NCBI GenBank assembly: GCA_037179515.1
Contig: JAXCGZ010005669.1
Span: forward strand, 110,001 to 174,000
Length of the DNA: 64,000 nt
Direction of reading: 5' to 3'
From: Halocaridina rubra
Taxonomy: Eukaryota; Arthropoda; Malacostraca; Decapoda; Atyidae
Shown here: positions 26,523 through 38,551 of the stretch, one piece after another
Position numbering within the stretch: the first letter of the stretch is position 1
How the letters are laid out: each line of letters starts with the position of its first letter
Made by a program: the position numbers and the translations under genes
The notes under the pieces: model-generated
The model's input: only the letters and a program-made list of their open reading frames with translations
Database searches by the model: none
Told to the model about the DNA's origin: nothing

Positions 26523-27075
26523 CGCATACACACATTTGTCTCAAGACATGCATATAAATGGCGTAGTAAGGGCAGCATATGCTTTCTTAGCAAATGTAAG
26601 GGTAGCCTTCAGGCACATGGGCCAGGATAATGTTCTGATATATTTATGTAATTTATATGAGGCCAAAGTTTGAATATGTAGCCCCCTTTTGGAATCCTCA
26701 CTTGAAAAAGCATGTAGTTAAGCTGGAAAAAGTTCAAAGACATTCCATGAAACTGGTGCCAGAAATACACAATTTCAATTATGAGGAGAGGTTGAGGGGA
26801 TTAGTCTTACCATCACTAAAAGCTAAAAGAATGAGGGGGATGTGGTGACGGTTTTTAAATTTCTTGTAGTGTAGGAGTAGTTGATGATTGAAATTTGCTA
26901 AGCGAGGAGGTAGTTAATGCTAACCCAATTCATAGTTTTAAGGACAAGTGTTGATAAGTATCACTAGTATGAAATGGAAGCAACCATGAGAATGGAAGTT
27001 GCGAGCTTGGTGCTCTTTCCTGTAAGCACAGTTAGGAAATTACAATAAGGTGATTACACTTTAGTAATTAAATTC
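26523..27075 (+). mobile_element. CR1-like LINE family B, 5'-truncated copy
   Basis: Starts inside the preceding CA-rich tail with tgtctcaagacatgcatataaatgg, i.e. LS.DMHINGVVRAAYAFLANVRVAF. It runs through PKFEYVAPFWNPHLKKHV, KLVPEIHNFNYEERLR and the VVDD.NLLSEEVVNANPIHSF region, and ends with the family 3' UTR (gctctttcctgtaagcacag, about 27013-27033). Confidence 0.85.
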
Positions 27076-27109
27076 AATTAGGGAAATTGCGTGCACACAT
27101 TCACACATA

Positions 27110-28100
27110 AGGACATATATTCAAACATTCTTGATGTGTCTGACTGGAGAAAGGTTAGTAATGGTGTTCGATAGGGATCAGCTGTAGTGACACTTTTGTT
27201 CCTTGTATATGAAAATAAACTACTGGAGTCTGTTAATTGTAGCTGATGCAAAGATTGTGAAGAAAGAAAATGAAAAATATGAGAACAATGGTAGAGAACT
27301 TTAAGAAGACCCAAATAGTCTGCTTGAGTGGTCAAAAAAGTGGCTGCTGATAGTCAATGATTCATATGGTAAGGTATTGAGGATTGTCACAATGGCTAGA
27401 AGGCCTAAGTTTGAGTACTCAATAGGAGGTGCAGAACATAAAGAGACAGAACACGAGAGAGAACTAGTGGTAAGCTTATTGTGAGATTTGTCTTTGGATA
27501 TGCATGAAAAAGTAAAATCCTTTCTTTGCAAATGTAAGGGAGGTCTTCAGACATATGGAAAAGGTATTGCTTTGAAATGTTTCTGTAGCTTATGTTAGGC
27601 CAAAGCTTTAATATGCAGCATCCTTTTGGAATCCGCACTTAAAAAAGTATATAAATAATTGTAAAAAGTTCAGAGTCATGCTACGAAGCTGGTGACAGAA
27701 ATACATAATCTCAGTTATGGGGAAAGGCCGAGAGAGTTTGATTTTCATCACTTGAAACTAGAAGGAAGAGGGGAGTATGGTGAAAGCTATTAGATTCCTT
27801 CATGGTTTTAGAGTGGACAGGAGACAATATTGCGATATGGGTGGCTCTAGAACTAGAGATCATAGTATGAATCTTTGCATGAAAACTTCTTTGCAAGACG
27901 TAAGAAAATACTTTTTTAGTTTAAGAATAGATAATGATTTAAACTCGCCACGTGAGGAAGTAGTTAATGCTATCTGCATTCACAGTTTTAAGGACAAATA
28001 TGATGAGAGTTATAAAAACGAAAATGATTAGGAGACAGGGAATTACGAGTATAGGGCTCTTTCCCGTAAGCACAATTAGATAATTTCAAAAACTCACGCA
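27110..28100 (+). mobile_element. CR1-like LINE family B, older 5'-truncated copy
   Basis: Begins near 27110 after CA-rich sequence. Recognisable blocks are DWRKVSNGV (about 27145), LLFLVYENK (about 27195), RRPKFEYSIGGAEHKE (about 27400), WNPHLKK (about 27630), YDRV-type VKAIRFLHGFRVDRRQYCDM (27777 on), and a 3' UTR with gggctctttcccgtaagcac at about 28051-28070. It is more diverged than its neighbours. Confidence 0.8.
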
Positions 28101-28163
28101 TACGCATGGACACTAACACACACAAACACACGCACAATCGTACAGACACACACACACACACAC
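28101..28163. repeat. (AC)-rich tract between two LINE copies
   Basis: Degenerate ACAC-rich sequence becoming pure (AC)n at 28143-28163. The next family B copy starts abruptly at its end. Confidence 0.95.
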
Positions 28164-30760
28164 CAAGGAACCAAAATAGGCTTGAAGTTTATGAGGAAAG
28201 TCATATAGGTACTATTGAAGTCATAAACTCAGTTGTTAACATGGCACGGGAAAAAAAAATGTAAGATTTTGATTATGGGAGACTTTAATCATAAAGAGAT
28301 AGATTGGATAAATCTTGACCCACACAGTGGTGAGGACTCATTCGGGGCAAGATTCCTAGATTGTGTACAAGAGAATTTCCTACACCAACATGTAATGGAA
28401 CCAACAAGGGCCAGGGGTGGGGATGAGCCATCACTACTTGATCTAGTGTTCACAAATAATGTGTTGGATATTGAAAAAATTGAGTATGAACCACCAATTG
28501 GAAAGAGTGACCACTGTGTGTTGTTGATGGAGTATATCATTGAAGATATTCTTCCTGAGAGTAGAGGCACTGAGGAAATGAGGAGGAACTATCCGAAAGG
28601 AGATTACATCAAAATGAATGAGCTTTTTGCAGTTATTGACTGGAGAACCTTATTTTACAACAAATCTGTACAAGAAATGTATGACATCTTTTGTGAGAAA
28701 TATGGGAAGATAGTAGATTGCTGCATACCTGTCACCAAAGTAGGTGTTATTCATGCCAGAGAGAAATGGTTCGATAATGGGTGTAAAAGAGCTAAGGAGT
28801 GGAGAGACAAATGCTGGAAAAGGTGTAGGAGGAGAAAAAACATAAATGCCTGGCAAACCTACAAAAGAGCAAGAAATGACTACCTAAGTAATAGGAGAGA
28901 GGCAGAGAGAGACTATGAGAGGGACATCACCAGGAAGGCTAAAGAAAATTCCAAGCTTTTCCACAGCTCTATCAGAGGAAAACTGAAGGTAAAAGAACAG
29001 GTTTTAAGGCTAAAGAGAGCGGATGGAAGCATCACTGAGACGGATAAAGAGATCTGCAAAGAATTGAACAAGGAGTTTCAGTCAGTATTTACAGTAGAAA
29101 ATACCCCACCCCCTCAGATTGCAGTGATAGAAGCTCAAGGGCCGGTATTAGAGAACATCAACCTTACAGCCACAGAGGTATGCAAAGCGCTGATGGATTT
29201 AGATGTTCATAAAGCTACAGGTCCTGATGACATATCCCCTCATGTGCTTAAAAAATCCGCAAACACAATATCAGTGGCACTAAGTATCATATTTAAGGAG
29301 TCACTGGAGTCGGGGGAGATTCCAAGATGCTGGAAACAAGCAAATGTGATACCTATCTTCAAAAAGGGAAGGAGGGATACGGCTCTGAACTATAGACCAG
29401 TTTCCTTGACCAACATAGTTTGCAAAATTATGGAGAAACTACTAAGGAAACATATCTCTCTTCACTTGGAATCCTTCAACTTTTTGTCAGTGAGGCAACA
29501 TGGCTTCAGAGAAGGTAGATCAACAGTAACAAACTTATTAGAATTTTATGATGAGGTAAGCCAAATCTTACAGGAAAGAGAGGGCTGGGCAGATTGCATA
29601 TTCCTAGACTTCCAGAAAGCGTTTGACACTGTTCCACATGGGAGACTTATTAGGAAGCTGCAATCAATGGCTAGAATAGGTGGAAATGTTTTGGAATGGA
29701 TAAAAACTTACTTAGAAGGAAGAGAACAGAGGGTTAGAGTAAGACACTCAGTGTCTGAATGGAGAAGAGTTAGTAGTGGAGTTCCACAGGGTTCAGTTTT
29801 AGGGCCACTTTTGTTCCTTGTATATGTAAATGACCTACCAGAGTCTGTAAATTCATTCATGAATATGTTTGCAGATGATGCAAAGATTGTGAAGAAAGTA
29901 AAAAACGAGAACAATGGTAGAGAACTTCAGGAGGATCTAAATAATCTGCATGAGTGGTCAGAAAAGTGGCTAATGAAATTCAATACTTCAAAATGTAAGG
30001 TAATGAGAATGGGTACAAGTGCAAGAAGGCCCAAGCTTGACTACTCGGTGGCTGGAGTACAACTTCAAGAGACAGAAAATGAGAGAGATCTAGGAGTAAA
30101 CATACTGGCAGATTTGTCTCCAGAAATACATATAAATGGCATAGTAAGGGTAGCATATGCATTCTTATCAAATGTAAGGGTAGCCTTCAGGCACATGGAC
30201 AAGGAAATGTTCAGAAATATTTATGTAACCTATGTGAGGCCAAAACTCGAATAGGCAGCCCCCTTTTGGAATCCGCACTTGATAAAGCACATAGCTAAGC
30301 TTGAAAAAGTTCAAAGACATGCCACGAAACTGGTGCCAGAAATACGCACTCTCAGTTATGATGAGAAGCTGAGGGAATTAGACTTAATATCACTCGAAGC
30401 TAGAAGAGTGAGGGGGGATATGGTGACAGTCTTTAAATTCCTTCATGGTTATGATAGAGTGGATAGGGATCGATATTTTGATATGGCTGGCTCTAGAACT
30501 AGAGGTCATAGTTTAAAGCTTCGTAAGAAAACTTCTTTGCAGGATGTAAGGAAATACTTTTTCAGTGTAAGAGTAGTTGATAATTGGAATTCGCTAAGCG
30601 AGGAGGTAGTTAATGGTATCTCAATCCATAGTTTTAAGGACAGGTATGATAAGTATCACTAAGTATAAAATGGAAGCGATGAGGAGACGGGAAGATACGA
30701 GCTTTGGGCTCTTTCCCGTAATCACAATTAGGTAATCACAATTAGGTAATCACACACACA
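28164..30760 (+). mobile_element. CR1-like LINE family B, best-preserved copy
   Basis: Starts ccaaggaaccaaaataggct directly after (AC)n, inside the endonuclease domain, so it is 5'-truncated. It carries the frame described in the overlapping entry and a 3' UTR (30664-30745: gagacgggaagatacgagct, gggctctttcccgtaatcac) ending aggtaatcacacacacac. Confidence 0.93.
28233..30662 (+). pseudogene. Family B LINE ORF2, endonuclease C-terminus plus complete RT
   Basis: The frame opens in the second half of the AP-type endonuclease (ILIMGDFNHKEIDW, LLDLVFTNNVLDIEKI, GKSDHCVLL). It passes a basic linker (REKWFDNGCKRAKEWRDKCW) into a full RT: ATGPDDISPHVLKKS, ANVIPIFKKGRRDTALNYRP, IFLDFQKAFDTVPHG, GVPQGSVLGPLLFLVYVNDL and the catalytic MFADDAKIV (about 29866-29892). 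It ends RYFDMAGSRTRGHSLKLRKK and [11 protein letters not shown]. Two defects are visible. A nine-A run at 28251-28259 shifts the frame from the upstream part (28164-28250). A TAG stop at 30252-30254 stands where sister copies have TAT (Tyr in LEYAAPFW). The rest is open, suggesting recent activity of the family. Confidence 0.9.
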
Positions 30761-30910
30761 CATACAAAGACACACATAGTATAACTTTGAAACAGACAGT
30801 GTCAGACGCTTTCGAAACTTTTAATTCAATTGTCCACCGTGCTACAAAATTGGTAAATATATTTTTGTTTTTGAGAATGGAAAGTCTGCAGATATAGTGA
30901 GATCAAAAAT

Positions 30911-30913
<3 letters not shown>

Positions 30914-30991
<78 letters not shown>
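30914..30991. repeat. (TG)n microsatellite
   Basis: About 78 bp of uninterrupted TG dinucleotide. Confidence 0.99.
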
Positions 30992-30993
<2 letters not shown>

Positions 30994-30994
30994 A

Positions 30995-31440
30995 ACGATT
31001 TGCTGCAAGATCTGAAGGATATTTCTGCTATATTTTGACGTGGGGAGAAATAGAGGACGTTACCATAGAAACGTAGGTGCCATGAGCATACAATTGTCTT
31101 TGCATAAGTACTGTGTAAAATGAAAGCGCCTTTAATACATGTGATTAACTTGATCTTATGGTTTTATGTATTGGTTTTAATACTGGTTTTATAAATAATT
31201 TTACTCACAGTGGGTAGTTTTTTAGTCAAGAATAATAAATATAAAAACAAAGATTTGGTGTCTATCCTCTGCGAGAGAATTTTAATACCTTACACTGGTT
31301 GTGAGTTGCATGTTTATTGAATTTTCTCATGATAAGTATTAATCCTTACTAAATGCAAACATTAGCTTAGGAGGTGTATTGCCAGGTAAATGGCGCATTG
31401 AATAAATTCAAGTTGCATGCGTGAGAGGCTAAAGTCAATT
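30995..31440. other. No recognisable feature
   Basis: AT-rich spacer without a convincing frame or repeat family. The end may include 5' UTR of the following LINE. Confidence 0.4.
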
Positions 31441-33978
31441 TGTATTTTTACTAGAGATGGGTTCTCAAGAAAAAAATGAAAATGCAAGCATAAAGAAATT
31501 GGATTAAAATATGGAAAATATGGAAAAAGAATTGAGAGAAGAGTTAGATAACGAGGGGAGGGAATATCTTATACTCGCAGAATATATAAAATAAAAAAAA
31601 TATGGAAGGGAGTGATAAGATACAAGGGGAGGTAAGCAATTAACTAAGATAAAAAAGCTTGAGGAGAAAAGAAAGAAGTGGAAAATAATATTTCCAAGCA
31701 TGGGCATAATGACAAAAAGCTGGATAATAGCATTATATTTCAGTATAGTGCTATCTTCTGAGAGAGATGAAATAGCAGCTAGGAAAGTGCAAATACAAAA
31801 AATGTTGAATAGCTCTGCTGAAATTTTCCGGAGCTGAATAGAAACCAAGAGAGTATTACATGACGTTTTCAGATGCAGTAAAAAGAATGTGGCAATAGTG
31901 GAAACAGTGAAAGTAGTGGAATTGGGAAATGCGGACTCAGTGATTACAAGGGATCAATAATAGAATAAATGAAAGTTGTGATTGAGAGAATAAGGCCTTT
32001 CATCAATTACACACACACACACACACTAGATAAAGAGAATGAACTGATTATCTCAGGTATAATGATATCAGAGGTGAATATGGCAGGGGAGACACGACGA
32101 TAATAAGACCTGGGTCTTGGAAATGATAAAGAAACTTGGAGTACTAATTGGCCTAGATGATATTGTAAGCATACATCATCTTGCTAGGTGTATTTGAGAG
32201 GGAGAGGCAAGAATGATTAAATGAAATTTTGATAAAGGGAACACAAGTAAAAAACTGCTTATCAGAGCAAAAAATCCATTAGATTGTCAAGACTACAGAA
32301 CTGTGTGTATTTCAACCCTATAGAACACAGAAAGAGATAATAAATATGAAATCTGTTACAGGTGGCTGCGAAGTTAAATGAGGGAAGAAAGGATGACGAG
32401 AGTAAAAATTTTCTTATCAAGATTCATCAAAGCAAAGAGATGATAAAGAAAAGGTTAGGAATCCAAGGGATATACTGTAGCCTCATTAAAGTTACTGTAC
32501 CCAAATGCTAATGAGGTAGCCGGTAACATACTTGAATTAATGGGTACGATACACAACAGTAAGGCATATATAATAGCAATTAGAGACAGAAAAGTAAACG
32601 AAGACATTAGTTCTGCAATTTTCCTAAGGGTTGCAAAATAGTGAAGGCTAAGAGATCTGAGAAGACTATTGGAGGCATTGCTCTGCTTATAAGTGGAAGA
32701 TCCAGACTGAAAAAGTAAATATCGTTATAGGAGGTGAGATCAAGGAATTTATGTCTCTCGTGTAAACATGAGTTCAAAGAGCATCATGACAGCTGTAGTA
32801 TATAATCATCCAAGGAGCCAACAAAGAATAGAGGGGTATGAATAAACATATACGGGTACACTGGATGTTAAAAACTCATTGTAAACATCACACATGAGAG
32901 AAGCTTAGGATATCATTTACAGGGGCTTTAATCATAGAGAAATAGACTTCAATAATATTAAGCCATGCAGTGAAGTGGATTCCTTTTGTGCTAGATTCTG
33001 GAAAAGAGGAGACGGAAGCGTTCCTGACACAGATGATGAGATCTGCGAAGAATGGTACGAGGAGTTTCAATCGGTTTTTAGTACAGAAAATACTTCATAC
33101 CTTCAAATTGAAGAGATGAGAAAAAGGGTCAGTGCATGAGAACATCACGTTTTCATTTGCAGAGATATGCAAAGCGCTGATGGAATTAGATGTTCATAAA
33201 GCCACGGGGCCTGACAATATATTCACTTATTTGTTTTAATGATATGCAGCACCATTATCTATGCATCATGTATACGATAATTCACTGGAATCTAGGAAGA
33301 TTCCAATATCCAAGAAATAATTGAACTTGGCACCTTTCTGCGAAAAGGTAAGGAGTGATACATCTCTAAAATATAGGCCATTTACACTAAGTAGTACAGT
33401 GAAAAGTTATGGAGAAACTTTTTAGATAACACATTCCTCTTCATTTGAAGTAATGCAGCTTTTCGTCAGTGAAACAACATGGCTTCAGAGAAGGCAGGTC
33501 TACACCACAATTTTACTAGATTTTTATGATGATGTAAGCCTAATCTTAATAGAAAAAGAGGGCTTAGGGAGATTGCACATTCTTCGATTTCAAAAGACAT
33601 TTGATACCGTCCCACATGGGAAACATTTTAAGAATTTTTAAGAAATGGCAAGAATGGATTGAAATGTCTTATAGTGGATGAAAATTTATACAGAAGGAAG
33701 GGAGCAGAGAGTTAAAGTAAAATATGCAGGGTCTGACTGGAGAGAGGCTAAAAGTGGGTTCGCCATGAATCAAATTTAGGACAACTGTTCCTTAAGTATG
33801 TGTTGTATCTGCCAGTCTGTAGATGCATTTTCAAATATGTTGGCAAATGACTTAATGCTTTTGAAGGAAAAGAAACCTTAAAATTGTTCCGCTTGATTGG
33901 TCAGGTATGTGGTTAATGAGATTCATTACATCAAAATGTAAAGTAATAAGAATAAGAATGTATACAAAAAGATACAGT
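31440..33978 (+). mobile_element. CR1-like LINE family B, badly decayed copy
   Basis: ORF1 remnants lie at 31510-32460 (KLEEKRKK, SERDEIAARKVQIQK, a frame-broken YRTQKEI). The endonuclease start (TQMLMR.., about 32495) and the RT follow: ALMELDVHKATGPDNIF (about 33175), ILLDFYDDVSLILIEKEGLG (33500 on), FDTVPHGK (about 33600) and SKCKVIR (about 33940). It contains an (AC)n insert at 32010-32028. It stops at about 33978, where an oppositely oriented fragment begins; its own 3' end is missing. Confidence 0.75.
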
Positions 33979-34365
33979 TAATTAGCTTCGTTGCATGTCT
34001 TTGAGCTTTCTCCGTATTATTGAAATGCATTTTCAAGTGTGGACTCCAAAAGGACGATGTCAATTCAAGCTTTAGGCTCACATAGGTCACAAATTATATT
34101 TCTGAACATTTTCTTATCCATGTGCTTGAAGGCCACCCTTATGTTTGACGCATATTCTGCCTTTACTATACCACTTATATGCAACTCCGGAGACAAATCG
34201 CCCAATACGTTTACCCCTACATTACTTCCGTTTTAAATTTATCGAAGCTCTGCACTTGATCTTGTCCATTCTCATTACCTTACATTTTGCAGCATTGAGT
34301 CTCATTAGCCACTTTTCTGACTACTCATGCAGAGTGTTTGTCTTCCTGATATGCATGTAATTACC
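33979..34365 (-). mobile_element. Family B LINE fragment, inverted relative to its neighbour
   Basis: On the minus strand this reads EKWLMRLNAAKCKVMRMD (about 34310), then ...GRFVSGVAYKWYSKGRI (about 34170), and the WxPHLKxHF...KLKDMQRS zone (about 33990). That is the segment from the end of RT into the C-terminal region. Both its 3' end and the 3' end of the + copy are missing at the shared junction. Confidence 0.7.
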
Positions 34366-34422
34366 TAATTGTAATTATCTAATTGTATTTACGGGAAAGA
34401 GCTCCAAACTCGTAACTTCCGT
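34366..34422 (-). mobile_element. Family B LINE 3' UTR only, about 55 bp
   Basis: taattatctaattgtattta and cgggaaagagctccaaactc are the complement of the family 3' UTR end. The copy breaks off at cttccgt, exactly where a GT-rich tract (34423-34458) begins. Confidence 0.75.

Positions 34423-35340
<918 letters not shown>

Positions 35341-35377
<37 letters not shown>
35341..35377. repeat. (GT)n microsatellite at a LINE 5' junction
   Basis: About 37 bp of GT dinucleotide. Confidence 0.98.
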
Positions 35378-35378
<1 letters not shown>

Positions 35379-35935
35379 TATCATTATTGATATTCAGTCC
35401 CATTAAGATTCCTTCCATCCAGTTTTAAATCATATCAAATGTAGTAATTCATTTTTTCATTGATACAAACTTTAATATACCATTAAACTCACACTCAAAA
35501 ATTAAACCATAAAAAGCTAATACTTTTTGGATAAGAGCCTTCAATAGCCCCGTGGATAAAATGATTAGTTCCCAGTTTTTCATTTTCAGAGCCACTTGCA
35601 AAGTAGAAAGAGGAAGTAATTTGATTAATTGCACGATGGCCCCTGTCAGAGTAGGAGTCCTAGAGAATTTTCCATATGAGCAGAGGATATAATGATTATT
35701 CGCCTTTTTTACGAACTTTGCTTTAGAAAAGAGTAAAAATGTTTGTTAACCTGGTCTTTCTTGCTAAAGAATAAGTTATCCTTATTAGCTATTGCAAGGA
35801 AGGATAGAATATAAATTAAAATATATTCCCTGAGACTCATATTTCATTTATTTTATTTTTATTTTTTACTAGAGCAATTTCAGAACTCATCAAGAAAGAC
35901 GATTAACTTTCGCCTCCCTTTTTTCTTTATTTCAG
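35378..35935. other. Probable intron; nothing recognised except the acceptor at its end
   Basis: No exon or repeat could be supported. The last about 30 bp form a strong pyrimidine-rich acceptor (tcccttttttctttatttcag) for the next exon. Confidence 0.5.
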
Positions 35936-36003
35936 ACCCGACAGTTGTAATATCTGCTTTATTATTGACGAGGTACATCCCAATCTCTTACGGTTGAAAC
36001 GAT
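35936..36003 (+). CDS. Exon 1 of the Ig gene model (CxxC / HPN motif)
   Basis: This 68-bp exon follows the acceptor ctttatttcag and ends at the strong donor gatgtaagtt. Entered in phase 2 it reads PDSCNICFIIDEVHPNLLRL plus KR. The layout C-x2-C, then hydrophobic-hydrophobic-I-x-E-x-HPN-x-L, agrees with the DUF7044-type consensus that directly precedes the next exon's motif in family members. The exit phase of 1 matches the next exon. It is too short to stand out as an open frame, and the other two frames stop before the donor. An upstream exon ending in phase 2 is required and was not found. Confidence 0.68.
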
Positions 36004-36152
36004 GTAAGTTCCTGAGTTTTTGTTTTTTTGTTTTTTTTTAGGGGACAGAAATAATTGGGAGAGCAGTTTTTCATCTTTTTGAGAAAGAGAGTGATCTTTT
36101 ATTTTTGTGATTCACTTTTAACTTTTGCACATTTTATTAAAGTCTTATGTAA

Positions 36153-36153
36153 G

Positions 36154-36242
<89 letters not shown>
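36153..36242. repeat. (CTA)n microsatellite
   Basis: About 30 triplets without interruption. Confidence 0.98.
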
Positions 36243-36244
<2 letters not shown>

Positions 36245-36369
36245 CTCCCTATTTTAGTGTGTATTCAACCGTATTTAGTAAGACTATCAAGAATCACATC
36301 ATTTTAATCTAAATGTCTGATGCTTTCTAATTTAATGTAGACTTCATAAAGGAAAAGTGGCGATGCAAT

Positions 36370-36458
<89 letters not shown>

Positions 36459-36474
36459 AAAGTAGCGGTATTTG

Positions 36475-36556
<82 letters not shown>

Positions 36557-36558
36557 TG
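36370..36558. repeat. (ACT)n, (GTA)n and (AAT)n arrays in series
   Basis: ACT triplets (36370-36424) switch after ttctggtg to the complementary GTA triplets (36431-36458). The two are inverse of each other and can form a hairpin. AAT triplets follow at 36475-36554. Confidence 0.97.
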
Positions 36559-36970
36559 ATGATAATAAAGAGTGAATATTGAAAGCAGGAAAGTGAATAT
36601 TAATACTTTCAATATTATGATGACTATTTTTTTCTTTCTAAGAAATACTTAGAACTGAATTTTGAGTATGTTTTTGGAATATATTTTGTCATATTTATGT
36701 ATACGTTATCAGTCATTATTCATCTACTAAAACACAGTTGTGTAGTCATTATTATAATACTTTCTTAAATGGTTTTTAGAGGGAATTTGAAAGACTTGTT
36801 TTCCCAGTAGATACGAATGGTCAAAACCAAACAGAGAATCACCAACATCCAATTTCATACTACCTTAATATGGAGTAATTGGTGTAATTATGCCAAGAAT
36901 TGTATCAGAGTTAACTGCACATGTCATATTTACTTATATAATTCATTAAGCCATTCATGTATCATTACAG

Positions 36971-37219
36971 CCAGATGCATCTCTGAAGAGGACCCTGATG
37001 TTGTATGTTCTCAGGTCAAAAATGAATGGGAATGGATGATGAGATTAGATGCTACAGTGCAATGTCCCTTTAAAGGATCCCGTAGCTTCACATATAGGAC
37101 TGGACAAGACGCTTGCGATGCTCGGCCATCAAAGTTATATTCGGATAACAATGATTCTGAACTTATCTTTCTCTACAACCCATGTCCTGGTCAGGCAAAT
37201 GCTAATAATCTTCCATACC
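36971..37219 (+). CDS. Exon 2 of the Ig gene model (DUF7043-like cysteine-rich segment)
   Basis: Acceptor tcattacag, donor ccgtaagta, phases 1 and 1, 249 bp. It encodes RCISEEDPDVVC, then EWMMRLDATVQCPFKG, SRSFTYRTGQDACDARPSKL and ELIFLYNPCPG. Five cysteines and the order C-PF-G-x-x-x-FTY then C then CP match what I recall of the DUF7043 segment (CPFxGxFxFTY...C...C). The usual 'CTDPSRL' block appears changed to LYSDNNDSELIFLY, so one expected cysteine is missing. It is probably extracellular. The first open frame here extends upstream into the intron, so the acceptor and phase set the start. Confidence 0.85.
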
Positions 37220-37808
37220 GTAAGTATGACAGTTTGTGAGTTTTTATATGAGATATGGAAGAAACATTGCAACCCTTATCTAAGACTGAGCTCGTTTACA
37301 TATTGTGCCATCGAAAGCTCCTCAAGGGCCACTACCTTATCTTTTTTATCCATAAAAGTCTACGATGAAGGAAAGCTTTACAAATCACCTTGGGAGATGG
37401 AATACAAACCTGGTTGTTGAAAGTCAAGCCCTGTATCAGAATAGTGGCATGAAAAAAGATTTGATTATTATATTACCATGATGGAAGAGAAAGAGATATT
37501 TGTACTCAGAAACATATTATGCTTGTACATTTTAATAACTATTCGTTGTCTTTATTTTCTCGAGTATTCATGATATCTGTCTGTTGTAAAATATGTAGAG
37601 TGCTTAGGTACCATAGCTATTGACATAAAAATATCTCACTTTTAGTTTGCTGTTAGACCTGTGATAAGAAACTTTTGATATATGAAAATATCCCCAAAGA
37701 TATGATTCGAAGCATGTATTTAGAAGCAAACTTTTAATAAATGAAACTGCTACTTTGCTTGTAGGAAACTGCAATGGTGTATATAAGATGTTCTCTTTCT
37801 GTAAACAG

Positions 37809-38051
37809 CAAAGAAAGTGGAGTGCTTAGCGACATGGAGTGAAGGTACAAGCCATTACTTGATGGGCAGGTGGGATAAAATGGGTGACAAAGAGAGGTTT
37901 GTGTGCTATACATATGAAGAAGTGAAGAAGAAAAAGTATTTGTACGAATATGATTACTACATGTACAATATGAGTCACTCGGGATCACCTAACTGTGGAC
38001 AACTCGACGGAGATTTTGAGAAGAGTTATAAAATCTTTGACGAATCAGTAG
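37809..38051 (+). CDS. Exon 3 of the Ig gene model (DUF7042-like segment)
   Basis: Acceptor ctttctgtaaacag, donor ggtatga, 243 bp, phases 1 and 1. It reads KKVECLATWSEGTSHYLMGR, then DKERFVCYTYEE and SPNCGQLDGDFEKSYK. This follows the recalled DUF7042 pattern 'hxCLAxWxEGxxxYLhGxh...DExxYRCFhYE...C'. A lysine/tyrosine-rich stretch (KKKKYLYEYDYYMY) between the second and third cysteine is unusually polar. A symmetric 1-1 exon like this can be shuffled or skipped without a frame change. Confidence 0.85.
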
Positions 38052-38260
38052 GTATGATATTACTTCATGCATTCAAAAACGCTTTGTGACTTATATGTGA
38101 TATTGTTCTTTTTATTGATTCTTATGCTGAAAAGATTTTCAAACACGGACATGCACACACTTGTATGTGCAGTAGGAAGCAACCTTTGTTGGTTATATCT
38201 ACACATTTATTTTTGGATTTCTCTTCATCGTTATTATTAAAAGGATTAAATTTTTGATAG

Positions 38261-38551
38261 CTCCCAAAAAGCTGCAGATATTTGGCCATGACGCAGAAGA
38301 AAGCAAGAAATTGGGAGACAAGATTGAACTGACTTGTTTTAGCCTTGGAGGTTTTCCACCACCTCAGCTGGAATGGTTCGTTAATGATAGTCATATAGAG
38401 ACAAAAATGCATCAAGGACCAGACTGGAATGAGGCTCGTTTGGAATTTGTGCTGGAAAAGGGGAATGAACAAGGAGAATATCGCTGTGAAGCTTCGAACT
38501 TCGCTCTAGAATCCCCTCTTACTACAAGTATTATATTAAAGCCATTCATTG
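38261..38551 (+). CDS. Exon 4 of the Ig gene model (complete Ig domain 1)
   Basis: 291 bp between attttgatag and ggtgagttg, phases 1 and 1. The domain runs APKKLQIFGHDAEESKK, GDKIELTCFSLGGFPPPQLE, WFVNDSHIE, ARLEFVLEKGNEQGEYRCEA, ASNFALESP. The strand-B cysteine (LTC), the strand-C tryptophan (EWF), the strand-F YRC and the proline pattern GGFPPPQLEW make it a C2/I-type Ig domain, resembling CD80-like C2 domains of arthropod adhesion proteins. NDS is a potential N-glycosylation site. The whole domain is in one exon, unlike the next three. Confidence 0.92.

Larger units (their letters stand above)
36004..36970 (+). other. Intron 1 with trinucleotide arrays
   Basis: GT-AG intron of 967 bp. It carries (CTA)n at 36153-36242, (ACT)n at 36370-36424, (GTA)n at 36431-36458 and (AAT)n at 36475-36554; it ends attcatgtatcattacag. 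Confidence 0.8.

Noticed and set aside
36817..36970. Upstream extension of the exon 2 open frame as coding
   Set aside because: A good acceptor at 36969-36970 and phase agreement with exon 1 place this stretch in the intron. Its translation matches nothing in the family.
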